This document shows positions 16,909 through 24,565 of a stretch of DNA of 64,000 nt, piece after piece (the stretch's first letter is position 1; every line of letters begins with the position of its first letter). The DNA lies in assembly GCA_963842335.1 (NCBI GenBank), contig CAWJGF010000022.1, positions 1 through 64,000 on the forward strand, in the 5' to 3' direction. A program made the position numbers and the translations under genes. Source of the DNA: PALSA-600 sp963842335 (GTDB taxonomy: Bacteria; Actinomycetota; Thermoleophilia; Gaiellales; Gaiellaceae). Under the pieces are notes generated by a model that saw nothing but the letters and a program-made list of their open reading frames with translations, was not told the DNA's origin and made no database searches.

Positions 16909-18999
16909 TCAGCGGCGAGAGCTCGCCTTCTTCGCGCGACCTGTCGCGCGTTTCATCAGCACTTCCTGCGCCGACTTCGCGGACTCGTTTCGGCCAGGGG
17001 CTGTTCGCTGCCACGTCCCGTCGGGGCCGAGCTCCCAGGAGAAACGCGTGTCGGCGAGGAGCGCGTCCAGCACGGCCCCGATCTCGACGCGCAGACGTGA
17101 GTCCTCGATCGGGGCGAGCACCTCCACCCGCCGGTCGAGGTTCCTGGCCATCAAGTCGGCGCTGCCGATCCAGACCGCGGTCTTGTCACCGGCCTGGAAG
17201 GAGTAAATGCGACTGTGCTCGAGGTAGCGGCCGAGCACGCTGCGGACGGTGATCCCTTCGCTCAACCCGGGGATGCCCGGCTTGAGGCAACAGATCCCGC
17301 GCGTGATGAGCTCGACGGCCGCGCCAGCCGCCGAGGCGGCGTACAGGGCCTCGATGATCTCTTCGTCGGCGAGGGAGTTGACCTTGATGCGGATGCGGGC
17401 CGTCTCGCCGGCGCTCGCCGCGCGGGCGACCCGGGAAATCTCCCCGAGGATGCCCTCGCGGAGAAACCAGGGACCGACGAGCAGCTTGCGGAAGACCGTC
17501 GGCTCCGAGAGGCCCGTGACGGCGTTGAAGACGTCCGCGACGTCAGCCGCGATCTCTTCGTCGGCGGTGATCAGCCCGAGGTCCTCGTAGTTCGAGGCGT
17601 TGGACGCATGGTAGTTGCCGGTGCCGATGTGCACGTACCGGCGGAGCCCGCGCCCCTCGTGGCGCACGAGGAGAGCGAGCTTCGCGTGCACCTTGAGGTC
17701 CGGGACTCCGTAGACGACATCGACTCCGGCCCGCTCGAGCGCACGTGACCACTCGATGTTGCGACGCTCGTCGAACCGAGCCTTCAACTCCACCAGGCAA
17801 ACGGCCTGCTTGCCTTCCCCTGCGGTCTTGACGAGCGACGAGAGGGTGGGAGACGAGTCATCGGTGCGGTAGACCGTCGCCTTGTAGGCGCCGACCTTTG
17901 GATCGCGTGCGGCCTTCGCAAACGCGCCGACGCTGGCGTCGAACGAGTCGTACGGATGATGGACGAGAACGTCGCGGCGTCGAATCCTCGCGAACAAGTC
18001 GTCCGCTGTGCGGTTCAGGAACGGCCGCCGGATGATCGGCTTCCACGGCTCGTCCTTCAGCTCAGGGCGGTCGAGGGCGACCAGCTGCCAGAGCTCACGC
18101 AGCCCGAGCGGCGCGCGTTTCTTATAGACCTGCGGGGCATCGATGTGCAACTCGTGCACAAGGACATCGACGAGCTCAGCAGGCGCGTCGGCAGCGACCT
18201 CGAGACGAACGACGTCACCGAAGCGCCGGCGCAGCAATTCGGTCTCGACAGCCTCGAGCAGATCATCCGCGTCCCGTGAGACGGAGAAGTCGGCGTCCCG
18301 AGTGATTCGGAAGACGGATCGCTCGATGACGTTGCCAGCCACGACGGCCGGGAGAAAGTGCAGGATGACCTCTTCGATCGCGACCCTGGTGCCGTCGCGG
18401 CCCACCTCGATGAACCGCGGCAGGTCATCGGGCACGTTGACGCGTACGAAGCGCGGCGTTTCGCTGATCGGATCCCGCACGATCATGCCGACGTTGAGCG
18501 CGAGCGACGGCACGAGCGGGAACGGCGCTGCGGCGCCGACGGCGATCGGGGTCAGAAGCGGCGCGATCTCTCGCCGGAACAACTTCGCCAGCGAGCGGAG
18601 CTCCCGGTGGCTGCACTCATCGATCGCGACGATCCTGATGCCTTCACGAGCGAGCGCCGGGCGGAGCTCGTCGAGCCACAGCGTGTCCTGCACCTCCTGC
18701 AGCGCCGCGACCTGCACGTGGATGTCGGCGAGCGTACCCGCGGGCGTTCTCCCATCGGGCGATCGCCGCCGGACGGCCGACTCGATCTGGGCGAGCAATC
18801 CCGCTACGCGAACCGCGAAGAACTCGTCGAGATTCGACGAGACGATCGCGCACAGCTTGACGCGCTCGAGCAGCGGGACCCCGGGGTCTGCTGCCAGCTC
18901 GAGCACGCGGCGGTCGAACTCGATCCACGACAGCTCGCGGTTGAAGGTCCGCGCGGCAGTGGGCCGCGCGGCGAGTCGCCGGGAGGGGCGGGAAGCCAC
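16909..18999 (-). CDS. ppk: polyphosphate kinase 1
   Basis: A 696-residue enzyme that reversibly polymerises the ATP gamma-phosphate into polyphosphate. The N-terminus FNRELSWIEFDRRVLE and SNLDEFFAVRV are the PPK1 N domain. HIGTGNYHASNASNYEDLGL contains the catalytic phosphohistidine region, and the second histidine region is near YLEHSRIYSF. Length is as expected. Extra basic residues at the C-terminus (RATGRAKKASSRR) are lineage-specific. GTG 18999 lies 29 bases after the DUF2252 stop, so the two are cotranscribed. Confidence 0.93.
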   Translation of the reverse strand: MASRPSRRLAARPTAARTFNRELSWIEFDRRVLELAADPGVPLLERVKLCAIVSSNLDEFFAVRVAGLLAQIESAVRRRSPDGRTPAGTLADIHVQVAALQEVQDTLWLDELRPALAREGIRIVAIDECSHRELRSLAKLFRREIAPLLTPIAVGAAAPFPLVPSLALNVGMIVRDPISETPRFVRVNVPDDLPRFIEVGRDGTRVAIEEVILHFLPAVVAGNVIERSVFRITRDADFSVSRDADDLLEAVETELLRRRFGDVVRLEVAADAPAELVDVLVHELHIDAPQVYKKRAPLGLRELWQLVALDRPELKDEPWKPIIRRPFLNRTADDLFARIRRRDVLVHHPYDSFDASVGAFAKAARDPKVGAYKATVYRTDDSSPTLSSLVKTAGEGKQAVCLVELKARFDERRNIEWSRALERAGVDVVYGVPDLKVHAKLALLVRHEGRGLRRYVHIGTGNYHASNASNYEDLGLITADEEIAADVADVFNAVTGLSEPTVFRKLLVGPWFLREGILGEISRVARAASAGETARIRIKVNSLADEEIIEALYAASAAGAAVELITRGICCLKPGIPGLSEGITVRSVLGRYLEHSRIYSFQAGDKTAVWIGSADLMARNLDRRVEVLAPIEDSRLRVEIGAVLDALLADTRFSWELGPDGTWQRTAPGRNESAKSAQEVLMKRATGRAKKASSRR

Positions 19000-19028
19000 A
19001 CGACGCCGGTCGGTCGGTTCGTGGAGGG

Positions 19029-20510
19029 CTACAGCCCCTCCTTCGCTTTGATCTTGCCGGACCGGGCGGCATCGGCAACCGTCTTGTAGTCGCGCTCATT
19101 CAGATCCGCGTAACCCTCCGCGAAGTCCGCGATCGCACGGTCGAAGACGTCTGCCTTGCCGAGGTAGGACGCAATCGCGATCCGGTCGCCCGAACGGGCG
19201 TGCGCCCGGGCGAGCATCCAGCCGCACGCGCTCGCGTAGAGTTCCAGACCGCGAGGTCGGATCACGTCGAGATCGACCGATGCCTTCCAGTCCCACAACT
19301 GGCGCACGTAGAAGTCGCGCTGCTTGCCGTCGAGCCCCTCCTTCACGCGGATCCAGCCGAGGAAGATGTCACTGGATGCCTGCATCAAGCGCTGACCCTC
19401 GACGACGCGCTGGCCGCTGTTCGCGAATTTGCTCTTGCCGAGCCATGGCTCCAGCACGGACTTGCCCGCCTCCTTGACCTGCAGGAACAATGGGTCGGAA
19501 TCGTCTCGGCCGAGCAGGAGGACGATCCAGCAGCGCGTGCCGACGCTGCCGACGCCCACCACCTTCATCGCGAGGTCGACATAGCGAAACTCCTCAAGTA
19601 GGTGGCGCCGGTCTCCCTGCAGCGTTCGGCGATACGCCCGCAGGAGCTCATGCACCTCGTGCTCCTGGCCGTTTCGGGCGATGTCGTTGGCGACCAGATC
19701 GCGAATCGGAGTCACGACCGGCGGATCGGAGACGATGCGGCGCTCGCCGGCGGAGACCTCCGTCAAACGCGAGAACGCCTTCATACTGTCCTTCGTACGG
19801 GCCTTCGCCTCTGCGGCGGACATCGCCTTCGCCTGCTTTGCCGCCCCCTGGTTGCGCAGCTCCGCCTGCAGTGCCGCTGCGTCGAGCCGCGCATACCAGA
19901 CATCGAGGTTCGTCTGGGCCGCAAACGCGCGCATGGTCTCGCGATACGCGCGGACGACCGTCAGCACTGTATTGCGCCGCTCGATGTCAGTGAAGCCTCG
20001 GTCCCGCCCGGCAACCTCGAAACTGGCGGCGAGCCGCTTCACGTCCCACTCGAACGGCCCGGGAAGGGTCTCGTCGAAGTCGTTCAGGTCGAAGATGAAC
20101 GTGCGCTCGGGCGAGGCGAAGCCGCCGAAGTTCGACAGGTGGGCATCGCCGCAGAGCTGCACCGTCAGGCCGGTGTGCGGGGTCGCTGCGAGGTCCTTCG
20201 CCATGATGTTCGCGGCACCGCGGTAGAACGTGAACGGGGATACGAGCATGCGCCCATAGCGGATCGGCAGGAGCTCCTGCACGCGCGACGGCGCTTGCTC
20301 CTCGAGCAGACCCACCGGATCGCGCTCCGAAGCAGAATCGAGCGCTGACTGGCCTGTGCGCGGCGACTCGGAACGCGCCGACCTGCCGAGAGCAGTGCGG
20401 GCGGCTGCGGTGAGATGCGGAATCTGCTTCGGTGCCGGTGGTGCAGGCGCGGCCTGCTCGACGGGTGGAGTCTCCTGCGGCTCTTCCGTTTCCTGGGTCT
20501 CTGTGCTCAT
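19029..20510 (-). CDS. DUF2252 family protein (kinase-like fold)
   Basis: A 493-residue soluble protein. After an acidic/Pro-rich first 40 residues come RYGRMLVSPFTFYRGAANIM, LCGDAHLSNFGGF and FDLNDFDET, diagnostic for DUF2252. The GDAHxxNFG and DFDE elements look like the catalytic loop and DFG-equivalent of an aminoglycoside-phosphotransferase/kinase fold. The substrate is not known. Pairing with ppk suggests a link to polyphosphate or phosphate metabolism. The GAAGGGA before ATG 20510 is a good ribosome site. Confidence 0.85.
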   Translation of the reverse strand: MSTETQETEEPQETPPVEQAAPAPPAPKQIPHLTAAARTALGRSARSESPRTGQSALDSASERDPVGLLEEQAPSRVQELLPIRYGRMLVSPFTFYRGAANIMAKDLAATPHTGLTVQLCGDAHLSNFGGFASPERTFIFDLNDFDETLPGPFEWDVKRLAASFEVAGRDRGFTDIERRNTVLTVVRAYRETMRAFAAQTNLDVWYARLDAAALQAELRNQGAAKQAKAMSAAEAKARTKDSMKAFSRLTEVSAGERRIVSDPPVVTPIRDLVANDIARNGQEHEVHELLRAYRRTLQGDRRHLLEEFRYVDLAMKVVGVGSVGTRCWIVLLLGRDDSDPLFLQVKEAGKSVLEPWLGKSKFANSGQRVVEGQRLMQASSDIFLGWIRVKEGLDGKQRDFYVRQLWDWKASVDLDVIRPRGLELYASACGWMLARAHARSGDRIAIASYLGKADVFDRAIADFAEGYADLNERDYKTVADAARSGKIKAKEGL

Positions 20511-20641
20511 GATTTCCCTTCGGTGACGCGAGCGGGTACCGGCCTCCGCGAGGACGGCGAGTCTGTTTGGTGAACGATTGCAGCCAAATTGGGTTTGCTC
20601 ATCCTACTCTCGGGGTGAAGTGGCCACACGAAGTTCGCAGT

Positions 20642-21997
20642 TCATCCGGGCGACGCAGCCCCGGCAGGGCTTGCCGGGCTGGGGGTCCTCGGAGGCGTGA
20701 GTCTGGCCGAGGCGACGTAGCTGACGACGACCGCGACGATGATGAGCGGGAGGAGATGGATCGCGTCGGCCTCGAGGAAGACGGCGGCGAGAAGGACGGA
20801 GGTCATAGGCAGGCCGAGCATGGCCACGCTCAGCGCGCCGATGCCCATCCCCGCGCCCGCGATCATCGGCAGGCCGGGTGCGTGGGACAGCGCTATGCCA
20901 CCGGTGGCTCCGAGGAAGAGGGCAGGGAAGACGGGGCCGCCGCGGAAGCTGCTGAGCGAGAGGCCGTAGGCGAGGCCCTTGCACACGAGGAGCCCCAGCA
21001 GTGCCCATACAGACCAGTCGCCGGCGGTTTGGATGAGCTGAGGCAGCTGATCCTGCCCGGAGAAGAGCACTTCCGACGAGCTCCTGCCGGTTGTTTCGGC
21101 GAATACGACCGCAAGCGCAGCGACGGCCAGGCCGACGACAGGGGTCAACGTCACCATTCGCCGCTCGACGACCGGCTGCAGGACGAGACCCAACCGCCGA
21201 ATGCCGGCGCCGAGTACGGCGGCAGCGATGCCGATCACCACTGCCCAGAGCACTTCGGCGCCGGTGGGGGTGCCGAAGGCCGGGATGTTCGGGATCGCGA
21301 GCGAGAAGGTTCCAAAGCCGGTCCAGGCGTCCAGCCCGACGAAGACGAGCGCGCCGATGCCGGCAGCGAGCAGGCCCGGTACGAGCACGACTCCCAACAT
21401 CGGGCCGCCGAGCCCGGAAGCCTCCATCAGCAGGAACGCCCCGACGAGCGGCGAGCCCAGCAGGGTGCTGATCGCAGCGAAGCTGCCCGCAGCCCCGACC
21501 ACCGCGACCGCCTGCGCCGGTGCGTCCTTCTTGACCAGGTGCACCGCCAGCACGCCGATGCCGCTGCCGATCGCGATCAAGGGCGCCTCGGGCCCGAGCA
21601 CGACCCCGAGACACAGGGTGACAAGCGACGCGATCACGATGCCGGGTAGCTCGATTGGCATGACGGGACCACCGGTCTTGAATCCCTCAGCGGGCTTGTG
21701 CCCCGCCGTGCCGGGCAGGTAGCGAATCGTCAGAGCGACGAGCAGGCCTGCGAGCGGAAGCCAAGGCAAGGGCCACCAGACCGGTTCGGAGCTGAACCCG
21801 ACCTCGGTCGGCAGCGTCGCGAAGACCCAGTGCTGAACCTCCGAGACACCCTTCAGGAAGAAGTAGGCGACGAACGCGACGACGACACCGACGATCGCTC
21901 CGAACACGAGCAGCACCAGATAGTTCCGGCTGCGGAGGAGCTCGCCCGGGTCGGGAGGCGCTGCCGACGACGATGCTGGTGGAGCGGAGCTGGTCAT
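20642..21997 (-). CDS. ClC-family chloride channel/transporter
   Basis: A 451-residue protein with 10-12 hydrophobic helices. LGPEAPLIAIGSG corresponds to the GxExP anion-selectivity motif, keeping the gating Glu, and SSFRGGPVFPALFLGA is the second conserved ClC loop. It moves Cl- (as channel or Cl-/H+ antiporter) across the plasma membrane. No CBS domain. The 131 bases between it and the DUF2252 gene hold only a degenerate box-like dyad. ATG 21997 is taken; the first 25 residues are a disordered Ala/Pro/Ser stretch. Confidence 0.85.
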   Translation of the reverse strand: MTSSAPPASSSAAPPDPGELLRSRNYLVLLVFGAIVGVVVAFVAYFFLKGVSEVQHWVFATLPTEVGFSSEPVWWPLPWLPLAGLLVALTIRYLPGTAGHKPAEGFKTGGPVMPIELPGIVIASLVTLCLGVVLGPEAPLIAIGSGIGVLAVHLVKKDAPAQAVAVVGAAGSFAAISTLLGSPLVGAFLLMEASGLGGPMLGVVLVPGLLAAGIGALVFVGLDAWTGFGTFSLAIPNIPAFGTPTGAEVLWAVVIGIAAAVLGAGIRRLGLVLQPVVERRMVTLTPVVGLAVAALAVVFAETTGRSSSEVLFSGQDQLPQLIQTAGDWSVWALLGLLVCKGLAYGLSLSSFRGGPVFPALFLGATGGIALSHAPGLPMIAGAGMGIGALSVAMLGLPMTSVLLAAVFLEADAIHLLPLIIVAVVVSYVASARLTPPRTPSPASPAGAASPG

Positions 21998-22151
21998 GAC
22001 GGGCTCGATTCTGGGTCGGGAGTCACTAGGCGTACCAAGTGGGCGGACGAGTGCATCGTCTCTATGGGATGAAGCCCTCGTGCGCCGCGCTCAGAAGGAG
22101 CGAGACCGTAACGGGCCGGTTGCTCCCGCCGAGACCTGTGAGTCGGTGTGA

Positions 22152-22168
22152 ATGACCCGTTTGGGCTA
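22152..22168 (+). promoter_or_regulatory. regulatory box (variant) for sigma factor gene
   Basis: ATGACC-CGTTT-GGGCTA: the centre (CCCGTTTGGG) is identical to the 5458 copy while the outer arm bases differ. AACACT starts 23 bases later and the ATG 35 bases after the box. Confidence 0.5.
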
Positions 22169-22203
22169 CCACGGACCTCGCCTGCTGCGACAACACTGGC
22201 TCA

Positions 22204-22791
22204 ATGCTTCCGAAGCTCGATCCCGGCATTGTGAAGCGCGCCCAGCGCGGAGATGAAGACGCGTACTCGGTCATCGTTCGCACCTACCAGCCCGCGGTCT
22301 TCAACTACGTGCTCCGCTCTGTCGGGAGTCGCGAGCTCGCAGAGGACCTTACGCAGGACGTCTTCCTGCGGGTCTGGCGATCGCTGCCGAGTTACGGCTT
22401 TCGGGCTCAGCTCACGACCTGGCTCTTCCAGGTGGCGAAGAACGTCATCCTGGACGACATCCGGGCGCGGAACACTCGCGTGCAGCCGATCGAGCTCGTG
22501 CCGGAGATCGCACCGGCGGCCGCAAGTGCCTCGATCGAGCAGTCGGAGCTGATCGGCGCCCTCTGGGTCGCGATCGAGCAGCTGAGCTTCGACCTGAAGA
22601 CGGCGCTCCTGCTCCGAGACGTCGTCGGCCTGTCGTACAACGAGATCGCAGACACGCTCGAGATCCCTCTGACGACCGTCAAATGGCGCATCTACAGCGC
22701 GCGCGAAGAGGTGCAGGCGTTGCTCGCCCACGCCGGCATCACGATGGACTCGGCGGACGAGCCCCTCGCGGACGGCGCCGCGGTCGGCTGA
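22204..22791 (+). CDS. ECF-type RNA polymerase sigma factor
   Basis: A 195-residue two-domain sigma factor. Region 2: NYVLRSVGSRELAEDLTQDVFLRVW, then TWLFQVAKNVILDDIR for -10 recognition. Region 4: ALLLRDVVGLSYNEIADTLEIPLTTVKWRI for -35 recognition. No anti-sigma gene is adjacent; the next gene is a PAS-LuxR regulator. The leaderless position behind a box suggests that this sigma factor is itself part of the box regulon. Which promoters it reads is unknown. Confidence 0.88.
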   Translation: MLPKLDPGIVKRAQRGDEDAYSVIVRTYQPAVFNYVLRSVGSRELAEDLTQDVFLRVWRSLPSYGFRAQLTTWLFQVAKNVILDDIRARNTRVQPIELVPEIAPAAASASIEQSELIGALWVAIEQLSFDLKTALLLRDVVGLSYNEIADTLEIPLTTVKWRIYSAREEVQALLAHAGITMDSADEPLADGAAVG

Positions 22792-22827
22792 GAAGACGGC
22801 GGGCTTCGGCCCGCGAACGTCGCCTCG

Positions 22828-22844
22828 TCATCCATTCGGGATGA
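22828..22844 (+). promoter_or_regulatory. regulatory box for PAS-LuxR gene
   Basis: TCATCC-ATTCG-GGATGA with perfect 6-bp arms. The hexamer CAAGAT (22867-22872) starts 22 bases later, then 7 bases to GTG 22880. The alternative ATG 22841 lies inside the box and is unlikely to be the start. Confidence 0.6.
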
Positions 22845-22879
22845 TCCATCCCAGTTCCACGAGGCTCAAGATCAGAGTC

Positions 22880-23452
22880 GTGGCGAACCCGAGCTCGATC
22901 GGCGGCGACCTCGAAACAGCCCTCGAAACGATCAACGTCCCGAGTTACGTGATCGACCGGACGGGCGTGGTCCGTTGGCTCAACCCTTGTGCGCGGCGGT
23001 TGGTCGGCGACGTCCGAGGCCGGCAATTCACATCCGTCGTCGCGCCCGAGGAAACCCGCAGGTCACGCGAGGTATTCGCGCGAAACATTGCCGGCCCGGG
23101 ACACGCAAACGACGCGCAGGTGGTTGTCCTGGGCGCTCACGGCGAGCGGATCGGGGTCGAGGTCAGCTCCGTGCCGCTGCTGGAAGGCGATCGCGTCGTC
23201 GGCGTCTTCGGTCAGGTCTCGGATATCGGCCTTGAGCCGCCCCGGCCCGCGCATCCGCACCTGACGCCGCGCCAGACCGAGGTGCTGCGGCTGCTCGAGC
23301 ACGGCCGCTCGACGGAGCACATCGCGCGCGAGCTCCATCTGAGCGTCGAGACGGTGCGCAACCACATCCGCCACATCCTGCGCGCCCTCGGGGTGCACTC
23401 CCGGCTCGAGGCGGTCGCGATGGCGCGGCACGACCACCTCGTCTCCAGCTGA
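22880..23452 (+). CDS. PAS-domain LuxR-type transcriptional regulator
   Basis: A 190-residue protein. Residues about 10-115 are a PAS domain (INVPSYVIDRTGVVRWLNPCARRLVG, GVEVSSVPLLEGDRVVGVFGQV); the tail is a LuxR/NarL helix-turn-helix (LTPRQTEVLRLLEHGRSTEH, then AREL-LSVETVRNHIR). There is no receiver domain, so the PAS domain probably senses redox, oxygen or a small ligand directly. GTG 22880 is chosen from the box-to-start geometry; ATG 22841 would add 13 residues of non-domain sequence. LuxR-type dimers bind short dyads, so this is my first candidate for the box-binding activator, with autoregulation. Confidence 0.8.
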   Translation: MANPSSIGGDLETALETINVPSYVIDRTGVVRWLNPCARRLVGDVRGRQFTSVVAPEETRRSREVFARNIAGPGHANDAQVVVLGAHGERIGVEVSSVPLLEGDRVVGVFGQVSDIGLEPPRPAHPHLTPRQTEVLRLLEHGRSTEHIARELHLSVETVRNHIRHILRALGVHSRLEAVAMARHDHLVSS

Positions 23453-23470
23453 CGAAGCTGCCGCGGGCCT

Positions 23471-24079
23471 CTAGCGCGGCGGGGCGTCGGGACCGGGGGC
23501 GCCCACCGCCTGGGAACTGACGTTCCCTTGTCCGTCGACGGCGATCACGATGTGCTCCGCGCCTCGCCGTAGGACGGCGGTGGTGTCCGTCTGGCTCTCG
23601 GGCGCCCAGCCCTGCCCGACCCATGCGGCGACTGCGTCGGCGAGCAGCTGCCTCCGTCGTTCGGCCGGAATCTCCTTGTGACCGTGACGGCGCGCGAGCC
23701 AGATGAGGAGCACCACGAGCCCGATGACCGCGGCCCCGATGAGGACGAGCGCCCACGTCTGCGTCTCGGTGGTCGAGGTCGACTCCGTGGTCGTTGTCCC
23801 CGGTGTGATCACGATCGCACCGGGGACGTGCGAGGTCGTCTGGGTGGTCGTCGTCTCGGTGGTCGTGACCTCGACCGTCTGCTGCTCGGTGGTCGTGACC
23901 GTCACCTGCGGAACGGTCGGCGTGGGCGCTGTCGCGGTCGGCCGTGAGAGTGTGGCCGCGAGCGTGCCGGTGCCCGCCGCAACGGCTCCGCCTCCGCAAG
24001 CCGCGACCAGACCGGCACAGAAGAGCGCGAGCACAGCGGCTGCCGGAAGGGCCGGATGGGCTCGGAGCGGGCCGGGCAT
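23471..24079 (-). CDS. Thr-rich lipoprotein with TM segment
   Basis: A 202-residue protein: a signal sequence with lipobox-like LVAACG, a Thr/Val-rich extended linker of about 65 residues (TVTTTEQQTVEVTTTETTTT), a membrane helix (ALVLIGAAVIGLVVLLIWLA) and a cytoplasmic about 60-residue domain ending GNVSSQAVGAPG. The linker should be O-glycosylatable and extended. It follows the anSME partner gene by 18 bases on the same strand and is probably the third gene of that operon. Confidence 0.6.
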   Translation of the reverse strand: MPGPLRAHPALPAAAVLALFCAGLVAACGGGAVAAGTGTLAATLSRPTATAPTPTVPQVTVTTTEQQTVEVTTTETTTTQTTSHVPGAIVITPGTTTTESTSTTETQTWALVLIGAAVIGLVVLLIWLARRHGHKEIPAERRRQLLADAVAAWVGQGWAPESQTDTTAVLRRGAEHIVIAVDGQGNVSSQAVGAPGPDAPPR

Positions 24080-24097
24080 CTAACTGACCTCGACCAT

Positions 24098-24565
24098 CTA
24101 CGTTGCCTTCGGGCTCAGAGGCGGCCGGTGCCGGCGGCGAGCCCCGACGACGGATGCCGACGCCAGCGGGCGGCGGAGGGCGTCGATGAACAACGAGCAC
24201 GGGCCACCGGTGGCGGGAAGGCTGCCGTCGACGACGTCGACCCGGTAGGTCATCTCATGGCCGTCAAGACGGGGCTCGTGCAACATGAGGACGATGTCCG
24301 CAAGTGCCTCGGCGGGTTGATCGAGGAAGGAGAGCACCGCTCGCGGCGGCGCGATCGCGAAGCTCGCCGTGTCGTCGTTCCAGAGCTCGAGAAAACGGTT
24401 AGACGCCATGTGCCCGGCCTCGCGGCGCGGGTTGTTCGAGAAGTAGACCGTCGCGTCGCCGACGCCGTGCAGGGTGATCTCGCCGTCGTGCGCGCTGAAT
24501 GACGCGCCGTTCTGGATGAAGAGCGCGTCGATGCGGTCGGGGTCGGTCCAGGCGATCTCGGTCAT
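24098..24565 (-). CDS. hypothetical protein translationally coupled to radical SAM gene
   Basis: A 155-residue soluble protein, MTEIAWTDPDRIDALFIQNG start, with beta-rich segments (GEITLHGVGDATVYFSNNPR, PRAVLSFLDQPAEALADIVL) and one Cys (GGPCSLFIDALRRP). No family recognised, and no C/S-x-P-x-R sulfatase motif. Its ATG overlaps the TGA of the radical SAM gene (ATGA), so the two are made together. It could be the partner or substrate of that enzyme. A longer in-frame start at 24622 would overlap deeply and is less likely. Confidence 0.6.
   Translation of the reverse strand: MTEIAWTDPDRIDALFIQNGASFSAHDGEITLHGVGDATVYFSNNPRREAGHMASNRFLELWNDDTASFAIAPPRAVLSFLDQPAEALADIVLMLHEPRLDGHEMTYRVDVVDGSLPATGGPCSLFIDALRRPLASASVVGARRRHRPPLSPKAT

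Noticed and set aside
20599..20618. TCATCC...GGGTGA with 8-base spacer between the DUF2252 and ClC genes
   Set aside because: Spacer differs from all other boxes and no -10-like hexamer lies at the standard distance on either strand.
22056..22072. TCGTC...GGGATGA before the ClC gene
   Set aside because: One arm is imperfect, and neither strand has a clear -10 at 22 bases; possibly a decayed box.
24098..24565. RiPP precursor for the radical SAM enzyme
   Set aside because: The coupled protein is 155 residues, has no leader/core layout or Gly-Gly site and looks like a folded domain.
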